A stretch of DNA of 64,000 nt from Halorubrum sp. CBA1229 (lineage in GTDB: Archaea > Halobacteriota > Halobacteria > Halobacteriales > Haloferacaceae). Location: NCBI RefSeq assembly GCF_003721435.2, contig NZ_CP054585.1, forward strand, positions 1,426,001 to 1,490,000. Direction: 5' to 3'. Positions 45,078 through 54,021 of the stretch are shown one piece after another. A model generated the notes under the pieces. The model did not search any database, was not told the origin of the DNA, and saw only the letters and a program-made list of their open reading frames with translations. The number at the start of each line of letters is the position of its first letter. Positions within the stretch are counted from its first letter, which is position 1. Position numbers and translations under genes: made by a program.

Positions 45078-46204
45078 CACCCGATCACCTCCGCGAGGGC
45101 GTCGACGACCCTATCGGCGTGCTCGCGCTCTATCGTCAGCGGCGGGAGCAGGCGCAGCACGGTCCGACCCGCCGGCAGCGCGAGGATCTGGTGGTCGATC
45201 GCGAGGTCGCGCAGCAGGCGGTTCGAGCCGCGCTTCACCTCGACCCCGATCATCAGGCCGTCGCCGCGCACGTCGCGGACGTCGTCGCCGAGGCGCTCCT
45301 CGATCTGCCCGCGGAGGTACGCGCCGACCTCGGCGGCGTGGCTCGGGAGCCCCTCGCGCTCGATGACGTCGAGCGTGGCGCCCGCGGCAGCCGACACCAC
45401 GGGACCCCCCGAGAACGTCGAGCCGTGATTGCCGGCGTCCTCGGCGATCCAGTCGCGACACAGCGTCGCGCCGATCGGGAGCCCGCTGCCGAGCCCCTTC
45501 GCGGTCGTGAGGACGTCCGGGACCACGTCGTGCTTGTCGGCCGCCCACAGCGACCCCGTGCGGCCGAGCCCGGTCTGGATCTCGTCCAGTATCATCGCCG
45601 CGCCCGACGTCGCCGTCGCGACGCGAACCGCCTGCAGGTACTCGGTGTCGACGGGGTTGATCCCGCCCTCGCCCTGCAAGGGTTCGAGGATCACCGCCGC
45701 GGTCTCGTCGTCGACGGCCTCGCGCATCGCGTCGGCGTCGCCGTACTCGACGAACTCCACGCCGCCCGCGAGCGGCTCGAACCCCTCCTTGTACTTCTGC
45801 TTCCAAGTGGTCGCGAGCGCGCCCATCGTCCGGCCGTGGAACCCCTGCGTCGTCGCGACGATCTTCTCGCGGCCCGTCGCGTGCCGGGCGAACTTCAGCG
45901 CGGCCTCGTTGGCCTCCGTGCCGGAGTTACAGAGCCAGACGTTGTCGACGTCGACCGGGCCGGCCTCGGAGAGCCGCTCGTACAGCGCCGTCCGCGCCGC
46001 GTGCGGGTACGACGCCTGCACGTACATGAGCTCCTCCAGCTGGCTCGTCGCGGCGTCGACGACCTCGGGGTGACAGTGGCCGACGGGCGTGCAGGCGTAG
46101 CTCGCGCCGAAGTCGAGGTATCCGGTCCCGTTGGTGTCCGTGACGTGGACGCCGTCACCGGAGGCGATCTCGATCGGCTTCTCGGAGAAGACGAAGCCGC
46201 TCAC
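45077..46204 (-). CDS. argD: [LysW]-aminoadipate/glutamate semialdehyde aminotransferase
   Basis: A 375-residue class III PLP aminotransferase. LCNSGTEANEAALKFAR, HGRTMGALATTW, ILDEIQTGLGRTG with the cofactor aspartate, and the Schiff-base lysine in LTTAKGLGSGLP are all present. It converts the carrier-bound semialdehyde to the amine, giving LysW-ornithine. The GTG start at 46204 overlaps the argB stop by four bases. In haloarchaea lysine is usually made by the diaminopimelate route, so arginine is the likely product. Confidence 0.93.
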   Translation of the reverse strand: MSGFVFSEKPIEIASGDGVHVTDTNGTGYLDFGASYACTPVGHCHPEVVDAATSQLEELMYVQASYPHAARTALYERLSEAGPVDVDNVWLCNSGTEANEAALKFARHATGREKIVATTQGFHGRTMGALATTWKQKYKEGFEPLAGGVEFVEYGDADAMREAVDDETAAVILEPLQGEGGINPVDTEYLQAVRVATATSGAAMILDEIQTGLGRTGSLWAADKHDVVPDVLTTAKGLGSGLPIGATLCRDWIAEDAGNHGSTFSGGPVVSAAAGATLDVIEREGLPSHAAEVGAYLRGQIEERLGDDVRDVRGDGLMIGVEVKRGSNRLLRDLAIDHQILALPAGRTVLRLLPPLTIEREHADRVVDALAEVIG

Positions 46205-47091
46205 GCCGTCTCACCTCCGGTCTCGGCCTGTTCTGCAACTGCAGAGCGCATCATGGTCGTCCCCTCGCCGCCGAGCGCGGCGACGATGGGGTCGCCGACG
46301 TTGGCGTCGGCGACGACGACGCGCCCGGAGCCGCCCGAGAGCGCCTCTTTCGCGGCCATCACCTTCTTGCCCATGAACCCCTCGGCGGCGTCCTCGACCG
46401 CCGCGAGCCCGTCGGGCGTCGCCGCCGACTCGATGCGCGTGTCGGGGTCGTCCGGGTCGGCGTAGACGCCCGCCACGTCCGTGAGGAGGACGAGGTCGGC
46501 GCCGAGCGCGCCGGCGACCGCGGCGGCCGCCCGGTCGGCGTCCGCGTTGACCGGCGTGACGCCGCCGTCGCTCTCCTTCCCCTCCATGGGGGGCGAGACG
46601 ACGGGCGTGTAGCCGTCGTCGAGCAGCCCGGAGAGGAGGTCGGCGTTCACCGATTCGATCCGCCCGGAGTGCTCGCCGCGGCGGATCTTCTTCTTCCCGT
46701 CCTCGACCACGCGGACCGCCGACTTGCGGGGCCCCGAGAGGAGCCCGCCGTCGACGCCCGAGAGGCCGACCGCGTCGACGCCGGCCTCGCGGAACAGCGC
46801 CGTCAGCTCGGTGTTGAGCTTGCCGGCCATCGCCATCGTGAACGCCTCCATCGCCTCGGCGTCGGTGAACCGCCCCGTGACGCCGGAGGCGGACTCGACG
46901 TACTCCGGCTCCATGCCGAGCCGCTCGATCGTCTCGTCGACGACAGTCGAGCCGCCGTGGACGACGACGACCTCGCGCCCATCGGCGACGAGGCGAGCGA
47001 CGTCGCCGACCGCGCCGGCCGGGTCGACCGCCTTCGCGCCGCCGATCTTGACGACGACCGGGGGCTCGTCGGCGGGCTCGTCTCCGCTCAT
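46201..47091 (-). CDS. argB: [LysW]-aminoadipate/glutamate kinase
   Basis: A 296-residue amino-acid kinase. It begins VVVKIGGAKAVDP, has VVVHGGSTVVDETIERLG, GLSGVDGGLL and NADADRAAAAVAGALGADLVLLTDVAGVY. It phosphorylates the side-chain carboxyl of the LysW-bound acceptor. The ATG at 47091 overlaps the argC stop (ATGA); the longer open frame that runs into argC is not a fusion because homologues start MSGDEP-like at 47091. Confidence 0.94.
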   Translation of the reverse strand: MSGDEPADEPPVVVKIGGAKAVDPAGAVGDVARLVADGREVVVVHGGSTVVDETIERLGMEPEYVESASGVTGRFTDAEAMEAFTMAMAGKLNTELTALFREAGVDAVGLSGVDGGLLSGPRKSAVRVVEDGKKKIRRGEHSGRIESVNADLLSGLLDDGYTPVVSPPMEGKESDGGVTPVNADADRAAAAVAGALGADLVLLTDVAGVYADPDDPDTRIESAATPDGLAAVEDAAEGFMGKKVMAAKEALSGGSGRVVVADANVGDPIVAALGGEGTTMMRSAVAEQAETGGETA

Positions 47092-48167
47092 GGCGATCCC
47101 ACCGGGTGGAGTCCCTGGAATTCGAGCCCGGCGGTCTCGGGCAGCCCGAGCGCGACGTTCGCCGCGTGGACCGCCTGTCCGGCCGATCCCTTGGTCATGT
47201 TGTCGATGGCCGAGAAGACGACCACCCGGCGGTTGCCGGGGTCGAGCTCGAAGCCGACCTCGCCGTGGTTCGTGCCGGCGACCGACTTCGGCTCGGGGTA
47301 GCGGTAGACGCCGCCCCCGCCGGAGACGATCCGCATGAACGGCTCGTCGGCGTACGCGCCGCGGTACGCTTTCCACAGGTCCCCCTTCGAGACGGGCTCG
47401 TCGGGGAAGACGTGGCAGGTCGCGCTCGCGCCGCGCACCATGTCGACCGCGTGCACCGTGAAGGAGACGTCGAGCCCGAGGTACGCCTCGATCTCCGCCT
47501 CGTGGCGGTGCCCGGTCGGGGCGTACGGGCGCACGACGCCGGAGCGCTCCGGGTGCGAGGAGGCCGCGCCGCCGCCGGCGCCGCCCTCCGAGGAGCCGAC
47601 CTTCACGTCGACGACGACCTCGCCCGCGTCGGGGCCGAGCGCGCCGGCGTCGACCAGGGGTTTCAGCCCGAGGATCGTCGCCGTCGCGTTGCAGCCGCCG
47701 CCGGCGATCAGGTCGGCGCCGGGGAGGTTCTCGCGGTTGATCTCGGGGAGCGCGTACTCCGCGCGCTCCAAGTACTCCGGCGACTCGTGGCCGTCGTACC
47801 ACTCGTCGTAGGCGTCGGCCTCGGGCAGCCGGAAGTCCGCCGAGAGGTCGACGACCGTGTCGGCGACCTCGAAGTACTCGTCGACCCGCCCCATCGAGAC
47901 GCCGTGCGGCGTCGCCGAGAAGAGGACGTCGACAGACTCCAGGTCGTCGGGGTCGGAGAAGCGCAGGTCGAGCCCGCGCAGGTTCGGGTGCGACCGGCCG
48001 ACCGTCATGTTGTCGGCCGACCGCGACGTGGCCTGCACCACGTCGAACGCGGGGTGACCGGCGAGGATCCGCAACAGTTCGCCGCCGGTGAAGCCGGTGC
48101 CGCCGACGACGCTGGCGGTGTACGTCTCCGCGGGCGTCGCGTCGTCGCCCGTGTCGTCGGCGCTCAT
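47088..48167 (-). CDS. argC: [LysW]-aminoadipyl/glutamyl phosphate reductase
   Basis: A 359-residue NADPH-dependent reductase. ASVVGGTGFTGGELLRIL is the nucleotide loop, ATPHGVSMG follows, the catalytic cysteine is in IAGGGCNATATIL and the histidine in HRHEAEIEAYL. It turns the acyl phosphate on the carrier into the semialdehyde. Start ATG 48167 overlaps the argX stop by four bases, so argX-argC-argB-argD-argE are all coupled. Confidence 0.94.
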   Translation of the reverse strand: MSADDTGDDATPAETYTASVVGGTGFTGGELLRILAGHPAFDVVQATSRSADNMTVGRSHPNLRGLDLRFSDPDDLESVDVLFSATPHGVSMGRVDEYFEVADTVVDLSADFRLPEADAYDEWYDGHESPEYLERAEYALPEINRENLPGADLIAGGGCNATATILGLKPLVDAGALGPDAGEVVVDVKVGSSEGGAGGGAASSHPERSGVVRPYAPTGHRHEAEIEAYLGLDVSFTVHAVDMVRGASATCHVFPDEPVSKGDLWKAYRGAYADEPFMRIVSGGGGVYRYPEPKSVAGTNHGEVGFELDPGNRRVVVFSAIDNMTKGSAGQAVHAANVALGLPETAGLEFQGLHPVGSP

Positions 48168-49051
48168 GTGTGCGCCTCCGCGGCGTCGTCAGCGTTCTCC
48201 ACCTTCGCCTCCAGCCAGTCGACGACCCTCGCCGGAACGTCGACATCGGTGGCCGAGTCGAGCGCCTTGAACTCGACCGTGTGGTTCACCTCGTGGACGG
48301 TGTACTCGCCGGAGTCGGTGCCGCCCACCTCCATCAGGTCGACGCCGAGCATGCCGCCGCCGACCGCGTCGGAGGCGCGCTCGACCAGCTCTCTCGCCCG
48401 GTCGTCGAGCTCGAACGACTCCGTCTCGCCGCCCTTCGCGGCGTTCGTGAGCCAGTGGTCGGACGAGCGCGTCATCGCGGCGATCGGCTCGCCGTCGACC
48501 GCCAGCGCGCGGATGTCGCGGCCGGGCTTGTCGACGAACTCCTGCACGTAGAACACCTTGTGCTCGTAGTGGCCGAGCGTCTCCTTGTGCTCTAAGATCG
48601 CCTCGGCTGCGTCCCGGGTGTCGATCTTCGCCATCAGCCGACCCCACGAGCCGACGACCGGCTTGAGCACGCAGGGGTAGCCGAACGACTCGATCGCCTC
48701 CAGCGCGGCCTCCTTGGTGAACGAGACCTCGGTCGCCGGGGTCGGAATGTCGGCGTTCGCGAGCGCGAGCGAGTTCTTCGCCTTGTCGGCGCAGACGTCG
48801 CCCGTCTCCGGGGCGTTCACCACCGGAACGCCGTAGCTGTCGAGGAACCGCGTCGCGTACAGCGACCGGCTCGTCGACAGGCAGCGGTCGACGACGAGAT
48901 CGAGGTCCTCGACGTCCGCCGTCGTCGACTCCAGGCCGAACCGCTCCTTGCGGACGTCGATCTTCTCGACCTCGTGGCCGCGGTCGCGGAGCTCGTTGAG
49001 CAGGAGCTTCTCGTCTTTCCGGATCCGGGAGTAGAGGATCCCTACGTGCAT
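48164..49051 (-). CDS. argX: glutamate/aminoadipate-[LysW] ligase (ArgX/LysX, ATP-grasp)
   Basis: A 295-residue ATP-grasp ligase of the RimK/LysX group. It starts MHVGILYSRIRKDEKLLL, has VVNAPETGDVCADKAKNSLAL, the ATP-binding YPCVLKPVVGSWGRLM and the metal-binding EVNHTVEFKAL near the C-terminus. It joins the alpha-amino group of glutamate to the C-terminal Glu of LysW. The NHTVEFK-type motif near the metal site is the segment that separates glutamate-specific ArgX from aminoadipate-specific LysX, but I cannot settle it by eye. lysW lies 41 bp upstream. Confidence 0.93.
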   Translation of the reverse strand: MHVGILYSRIRKDEKLLLNELRDRGHEVEKIDVRKERFGLESTTADVEDLDLVVDRCLSTSRSLYATRFLDSYGVPVVNAPETGDVCADKAKNSLALANADIPTPATEVSFTKEAALEAIESFGYPCVLKPVVGSWGRLMAKIDTRDAAEAILEHKETLGHYEHKVFYVQEFVDKPGRDIRALAVDGEPIAAMTRSSDHWLTNAAKGGETESFELDDRARELVERASDAVGGGMLGVDLMEVGGTDSGEYTVHEVNHTVEFKALDSATDVDVPARVVDWLEAKVENADDAAEAHT

Positions 49052-49092
49052 GTCGACCACTCGCGAGTCGCGGTCGTGGCGGTGGTCGCCAT

Positions 49093-49281
49093 CTACTCGC
49101 CCCAGTCCTCCTCGAGCTCGGGCGCCTCCTCCAGCGTGACGGGGTCCAGCGAGATGACCTCCAGCTCGGTCCCGGTGACCGGGCTGTCGATGATCTCGCC
49201 GACCTCGACGTCGGCCGGAAGCTCGATCTCCTCGCCCGTGATCGGGTCCTCTGCCAGCAGCGTGTCGGTGTCGCTCGTCAT
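49093..49281 (-). CDS. lysW: LysW/ArgW amino-group carrier protein lacking zinc cysteines
   Basis: A 62-residue acidic protein ending EEAPELEEDWGE; the C-terminal EDWGE is the signature of LysW, whose last glutamate carries the growing substrate. Its position directly before argX confirms the identity. In known LysW proteins two CPxCG knuckles bind zinc; here they read DPITG (residues 12-16) and SPVTG (33-37), so all four cysteines are gone while Gly and Pro remain. The ATG at 49281 has CTTTATGA 27-35 bp upstream on the minus strand; the longer frame is not supported. Confidence 0.9.
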   Translation of the reverse strand: MTSDTDTLLAEDPITGEEIELPADVEVGEIIDSPVTGTELEVISLDPVTLEEAPELEEDWGE

Positions 49282-49335
49282 CGTACCAAGCACTCGGCCA
49301 CGAACGGTCATAAAGGCTTCGAACTTGTTGGGTAG

Positions 49336-49349
49336 TTTACATAAAACGG
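49336..49349 (-). promoter_or_regulatory. candidate operator upstream of lysW operon
   Basis: CCGTTTTATGTAAA on the minus strand lies about 20 bp upstream of the TATA box of lysW. Nearly the same word, CCGTTTTTATGCAAT, lies about 15 bp upstream of the argG TATA box. The shared placement suggests a regulator binding site common to both arginine operons. This is inferred from two sites only. Confidence 0.4.
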
Positions 49350-49546
49350 ATCGGCCGCTAACGGAAGCAGTTCGACGAAATCGCGCCGTATCGAGATCGG
49401 ATGTCAGATCCCGGTAGTAATTGTGTCCCCCTTACGGGGACGGTCGTCGACGTCGGTCGGGCCGACGTCGATCGGGTCGACATCGACCGGACCGACGTCG
49501 GTTCGACCGGTGCCGATCGAGCGGGCGACCGCCGCGCGGTCGCGGC

Positions 49547-51070
49547 TCAGACATAGCTCTCGACCTCCGCGTCCAGCGCCTCGCTCGCGGCGGCGAGCGC
49601 GTCGCGCGCCGCCGTCAGCGCCTCGTCGTCCTCGCCGATCCGGGCCTCGACGGCGTCGAGCTCGCCGGCGACCGCCTCGGGGGCCGGTCCCCCGGCGGAG
49701 TCGCGGCTCGCCACGCTGGCGGCCGGATCGAGCGCCGACTCTACGTCTCCGCGGCTCACGTACGCGGAGAGGGGCTCGCCCGTCACGTTCCGAGCGGCCT
49801 CGTCAACTTTTGCGGCCGCCGCGGCCGGCGAATCGTCGTCCTCGACCGCCTCCGCGGCCGTCGCGACGATCTCGTGGGCCGTCCGGAAGGGCATCCCGCC
49901 CATCGCGAGCAGGTCGGCGACGCCCGTCGCCGTCGAGAACCCGTCGCCCGCGGCGGCCGCAAGCGTCGCCTCGTCCCAGTCGGCGGTCGCGACCGCGCCG
50001 GCGGCGACCTCGGTCGCCTCCCGCACGTCGCCCGCGATCTCGAACACGCCCGCGTGGGCGCGCTGGAGGTCGCGGTTGTACGCGCGGGGGAGCCCCTTGA
50101 GCAGACTCAGCGTGCCCGTCGCCTCGCCGATCGCGTCGCCGGCGACGCCGCGGGTCAGCTCCAGCGTGTCCGGGTTCTTCTTCTGGGGCATGATCGAGGA
50201 GGTGGAGGCGTACGCGTCCGACAGCTCCACGAACCCCTTGTTCGAGAAGAGGATGAGGTCCTCCGCGAGCCCCGACAGCGTCGTCGCGAGCGTGGCGCAC
50301 GCGGTCGCGCCCTCCGCGAGGAAGTCGCGCGCCGACGCCGCGTCCGTCGAGTTCCGGACCGTCCCGTCGAACCCGAGCAGCGCCGCGGTGCGGTCGCGGT
50401 CGATGTCGAACGGCGTCCCCGCGAACGCGGCCGCGCCGAGCGGCGACCGGTTGACCCGGTCGTACGCGTCGAGCAGGCGCTCCGTGTCGCGGGCGACTCC
50501 GCCCTCGTACGACAGCAGGTAGTGCGCGACCGTCGTCGGCTGAGCCGGCTGGAGGTGCGTGTAGCCGGGCATCACGGTCTCCGTGTGCTCGCTTGCGACC
50601 TCCACGAGCGCCTCGCGGAGTGCAACCGTGGCCTCGGCGGCCGCGAGCAGGTCCTCGCGCAGCCGGTACCGGATGCAGGTCGCCACCTCGTCGTTGCGCG
50701 AGCGGGCGGTGTGCATCCGCCCGCCGTCCGGACCGATCCGGTCGATGACGGCCGTCTCGATCGCCTCGTGGACGTCCTCGCCGTCGGACAGGTCGCCGTG
50801 GCCGGCGGCCTCCACGTCGTCGAGCGCCGCGAGGATCTCGCCCGCGACCGCGCCGTCGACGATCCCCCGTTCGGCGAGCATCACCGTGTGCGCGCGGTCG
50901 ACCGCGAGGTCGGCCTCGAAGATGGCCGCGTCGGCCGCGAGGCTCGACAGGAACTCGCGGGCGGGGCCCCCGCTGAAGCGATCGCGGCGCACGGCGGTGC
51001 CGCTCTCAGCGGGCTCGTCGCCCGCGCTCGCATCGGCGTCCGCCCCCGTACCGGGGTCGTCGTCGGTCAT
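49547..51070 (-). CDS. argH: argininosuccinate lyase
   Basis: A 507-residue member of the fumarase/aspartase superfamily; it splits argininosuccinate into arginine and fumarate. Seen are MHTARSRNDEVAT, GYTHLQPAQPTTVAHYLL and the signature SSIMPQKKNPDTLEL. It begins directly after the argG stop with no gap. The N-terminus carries an acidic extension (DDDPGTGADADASAGDEPAE). It converges with nothing: the following lysW operon is on the same strand, 265 bp further. Confidence 0.96.
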   Translation of the reverse strand: MTDDDPGTGADADASAGDEPAESGTAVRRDRFSGGPAREFLSSLAADAAIFEADLAVDRAHTVMLAERGIVDGAVAGEILAALDDVEAAGHGDLSDGEDVHEAIETAVIDRIGPDGGRMHTARSRNDEVATCIRYRLREDLLAAAEATVALREALVEVASEHTETVMPGYTHLQPAQPTTVAHYLLSYEGGVARDTERLLDAYDRVNRSPLGAAAFAGTPFDIDRDRTAALLGFDGTVRNSTDAASARDFLAEGATACATLATTLSGLAEDLILFSNKGFVELSDAYASTSSIMPQKKNPDTLELTRGVAGDAIGEATGTLSLLKGLPRAYNRDLQRAHAGVFEIAGDVREATEVAAGAVATADWDEATLAAAAGDGFSTATGVADLLAMGGMPFRTAHEIVATAAEAVEDDDSPAAAAAKVDEAARNVTGEPLSAYVSRGDVESALDPAASVASRDSAGGPAPEAVAGELDAVEARIGEDDEALTAARDALAAASEALDAEVESYV

Positions 51071-52306
51071 CTACTCCTCGTCGGTCTCGTCGTCGGTTCC
51101 GCTCCCGTCCGTGGCCAGTTCGGGCTTCGACACCGCCGCCTTCACGTCGTTGGCGAGGCGCTCCTGGAGCCCGTGGTACTTCGCGACGCCCGTGGCGTCC
51201 TCCTGCGCGATGCCGGCGACGTCCTCGGTGTTGAACGAGGCCATCTCCTCGGAGTAGACGGCGTACTCGGAGTCGCGGGCGACGACGCGGCAGTTCCCGC
51301 CGGAGACCTTCACGGTCGCCGTGCCGGTCACCACGTCCTGCGTCTCGTCGACGAACGCGTTCAGCGCGTCGACGACGGGGGCGAACACGAGCCCCTGGTA
51401 CGCCTTCTCGGACCACTCCTGCTCGATCCCCTTCTTGAACGAGCGCTCGTTCTTGGTCAAGACGAGGTCCTCGAGCGCCTGGTGGGCCGTCAGCAGGACG
51501 GTCGCGGCCGGGTGCTCGTAGTTCTCGCGGACCTTCAGCCCGAGCATGCGGTCCTCCATCACGTCCGTGCGACCGATGCCGTAGCCGCCGGCGTACTCGT
51601 TGAGGTGCTGGATGAGCGGGACGGGGTCCATCGCCTCGCCGTCGACGGCGACCGGGACGCCCTCCTCGAAGGTCACCTCGATGGTGGTCTCGCCCTCGGG
51701 CTCGGCGGTCCACTCGTAGATGTCCTCCGGCGGCTCGTAGTTCGGGTCCTCCAGCTTGCCGCCCTCGACCGCGCGCGACCAGATGTTCTCGTCGATGGAC
51801 CAGACGCCGCCGTCGCCGGCCTCGACGGGCAGGTCCTTCTCGGCGGCGTAGTCGATCTCCCACTCGCGGGTGAGCCCGAGCTCGCGGACGGGCGCGATGA
51901 CTTCGAGGTCGGAGCCGCGCCAGACGGCCTCGAACCGGAGCTGGTCGTTCCCCTTCCCCGTGCAGCCGTGCGCGATGGCGTCACAGCCCTGCTCCTCGGC
52001 GACGCCGAGGATCGCCTCGGCGATGACGGGGCGCGCGAGCGCGGTCCCGAGCGGGTAGCCCTGGTACGTCGCGTTCGTCTTCACCGCGTCGAAACACAGC
52101 TCCGCGAACTCCGCTTTCGCGTCGACGACGTGGAGGTCGAGCCCGAGGGCGTCGGCGGTCTCCTCCGCCTCGTCGAACTCCTCGGTCGGCTGCCCGACGT
52201 CGACGTTGACGCCGATGACCTCGTCGTAGCCGTACTCCTCTTTCAACAGCGGCACGCAGACTGTGGTGTCGAGTCCCCCACTGAACGCGAGTGCAACGGT
52301 TGCCAT
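51071..52306 (-). CDS. argG: argininosuccinate synthase
   Basis: A 411-residue enzyme that joins citrulline and aspartate with ATP. The pyrophosphate loop is VALAFSGGLDTTVCV, then AIAHGCTGKGNDQLRFE, and YEPPEDIYEWT. The ATG at 52306 has TGAATTTAAGG about 26 bp upstream on the minus strand. It heads the argGH operon. The C-terminal 20 residues are an acidic tail. Confidence 0.96.
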   Translation of the reverse strand: MATVALAFSGGLDTTVCVPLLKEEYGYDEVIGVNVDVGQPTEEFDEAEETADALGLDLHVVDAKAEFAELCFDAVKTNATYQGYPLGTALARPVIAEAILGVAEEQGCDAIAHGCTGKGNDQLRFEAVWRGSDLEVIAPVRELGLTREWEIDYAAEKDLPVEAGDGGVWSIDENIWSRAVEGGKLEDPNYEPPEDIYEWTAEPEGETTIEVTFEEGVPVAVDGEAMDPVPLIQHLNEYAGGYGIGRTDVMEDRMLGLKVRENYEHPAATVLLTAHQALEDLVLTKNERSFKKGIEQEWSEKAYQGLVFAPVVDALNAFVDETQDVVTGTATVKVSGGNCRVVARDSEYAVYSEEMASFNTEDVAGIAQEDATGVAKYHGLQERLANDVKAAVSKPELATDGSGTDDETDEE

Positions 52307-52683
52307 TACCGGTGTAAAATGGACTCTACCCCTTAAATTCACCGCTTTAGATATTGCATAAAAACGGCGGCGGCGACGCTCGCGGAGGACGTAGCTGTCA
52401 CTCTACGAGACGAAACGGCGCGAACGCGACGAGGGAATGAAGATTACTGGCCCGAGGGGGCCCGTCGTCGCGCCGCGCCGGAAGCCGGTCGCGGCGGTCG
52501 GACGCCTCGTCGCGGTCGCGGGGCTCGTCGGCCTCGGAAAAGGGCGGCGTCGAGACGAGCCTCCGCGTTCATCACCTGTACCTACCCGAGTTTCGGTATA
52601 AAAACATTCCGCAACGGCGCTGTGACCCCCTCTCGATTCCGCGTTTTACCGGATGATCGGTTATAAGCGATCGTCGGCGTCGC
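52307..52683. other. argG upstream region with possible leader ORF
   Basis: The gap between argG and hemL holds the argG TATA box (52329-52340), the arg motif at 52353-52367 (ATTGCATAAAAACGG) and, on the minus strand, a 42-codon frame at 52572-52444 with GGTATAAAAAC 25-33 bp before its ATG. That frame has 12 arginines among 42 codons and ends 138 bp before argG. A plus-strand frame of 54 codons (from 52438) overlaps it. GATCGGTTATAAGCGATC at 52659-52676, a near-palindrome just past the hemL stop, may be a transcription end or a promoter. Confidence 0.5.
52353..52367 (-). promoter_or_regulatory. candidate operator upstream of argG
   Basis: CCGTTTTTATGCAAT on the minus strand sits about 15 bp upstream of the argG TATA box and matches a word at the same relative place before lysW (CCGTTTTATGTAAA), apart from one extra T and a C/T change. 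It is a candidate site for an arginine-responsive regulator. Confidence 0.4.
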
Positions 52684-54021
52684 TCAGATCGCTTCCCGAT
52701 ACGCCTCCAGCGTCCGCTCAACGTCCTCCTCCGTGTGCGCGTACGAGGTGAACTGGCACTCGAACTGGTTCGCGGTGAGGAACACGCCCCGCTCTTTCAT
52801 CTCCTGCCAGAACACCCGCTCCCAGCGGTCGGTGGCGGCGTCGGCGACGTCGGCGCCCGTCTTCGGACAGCTGTCGTACCGGGCGCAGTCGGGGTCCTGC
52901 CGACAGCCGCCGGCGCAGCAGGCGTCCGAGTCGTCGGGCGCGTCACGCGTGAAGACCGTCTTGAACATCGAGTCGGTGCCGACGACGGTGTACTCCGGCG
53001 CGCGCTCCGCGCAGATCTCGGCCATCCCCTCGCGGAGCTTCCGCCCGAGACGGTTGACGTGCTCGTACACGTCGTTCTCGGCGGCGTACTCCAGTCCGGC
53101 CTTCCCGGCCGCCATCGTCACCGGGTGTCCCGAGAAGGTGCCGGACTGGAACACGTCGCCGGCGGGCGTGAACTCCTCGATGATATCCGCCCGCCCGCCG
53201 ATCGCGCCGACCGGGAACCCGCCGCCGATGATCTTCCCGAAGGTGGTGACGTCGGGCGTGACGCCGAACTTCGACTGCGCGCAGCCGAGGCCGCCGACGC
53301 GGAACCCGGTGATCACCTCGTCGAAGACCAGGAGGGCGCCGTGGTCGTCACACAGCTCCCGGAGCGTCTCGTGGTAGCCGTCCACGGGCATCACGATCCC
53401 CATGTTGGCGAGGATCGGCTCGACGAGGACGGCGGCGATCTCGTCGCCGTGCTCCTCGAACACCGCTTTTGCGGCCTCCGGGTCGTTGAACGGGATCGGG
53501 AGGGTGTGCTCGGCGAACTCCTCGGGGATCCCGGCCGTCGACGGGTGCGCGTCCCCCGGCGACCCCTCGACGAGCGTCGACTCCTGCGCGCCGTGGTAAC
53601 CCCCCTGCATGACGACGATCTTGTCGCGGTCGGTGTGACCGCGCGCCAGCCGCACCGCGGACACAGTCGCCTCCGTCCCCGAGTTGACGAACCGGATCGA
53701 CTCGACGCTCGGGACGTGGCGCGCCACGAACTCGGCGTACTCGACCTCGATCTCGGTCGGCGCGCCGTACATCGGCCCCTCCGCGACGTGCGACTGGACC
53801 GCCGCCTCGACCGGGTCGGGCAGGTCGTGGCCGTACAGCAGCGGGCCGTACCCCATCACCCAGTCGACGTACCGGTTGCCGTCGGCGTCGATGACGTGGC
53901 CGCCGTCCCCGCGCTCGACGAAGAAGGGGTGCGGCATCGTCGCCCGGACGGAGGAGTTGACCCCGCCGGGCATCACCGACAGCGCGCGGTCGTACAGCCC
54001 GCGGGAGCGCTCGTGGTTCAT
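52684..54021 (-). CDS. hemL: glutamate-1-semialdehyde 2,1-aminomutase
   Basis: A 445-residue class III PLP enzyme that makes 5-aminolevulinate for tetrapyrroles. [52 protein letters not shown] and the Schiff-base lysine in [16 protein letters not shown] fit the family. Residues 366-387 form an insert with five cysteines (Cys368, 369, 373, 379, 385; [14 protein letters not shown]...SCPKTG) that bacterial HemL lacks; it could bind metal. The start [13 protein letters not shown] at 54021 is the natural one. Confidence 0.95.
   Translation of the reverse strand: MNHERSRGLYDRALSVMPGGVNSSVRATMPHPFFVERGDGGHVIDADGNRYVDWVMGYGPLLYGHDLPDPVEAAVQSHVAEGPMYGAPTEIEVEYAEFVARHVPSVESIRFVNSGTEATVSAVRLARGHTDRDKIVVMQGGYHGAQESTLVEGSPGDAHPSTAGIPEEFAEHTLPIPFNDPEAAKAVFEEHGDEIAAVLVEPILANMGIVMPVDGYHETLRELCDDHGALLVFDEVITGFRVGGLGCAQSKFGVTPDVTTFGKIIGGGFPVGAIGGRADIIEEFTPAGDVFQSGTFSGHPVTMAAGKAGLEYAAENDVYEHVNRLGRKLREGMAEICAERAPEYTVVGTDSMFKTVFTRDAPDDSDACCAGGCRQDPDCARYDSCPKTGADVADAATDRWERVFWQEMKERGVFLTANQFECQFTSYAHTEEDVERTLEAYREAI

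Noticed and set aside
46201-48246. A 681-codon frame suggesting an ArgC-ArgB fusion
   Set aside because: The upstream half is out of frame with argC, which is intact in its own frame and overlaps argB by ATGA. They are two genes.
52438-52602. Plus-strand 54-codon frame MKITGPRGP... upstream of hemL
   Set aside because: No promoter box at the right place and it overlaps the better-supported minus-strand leader frame; likely chance.
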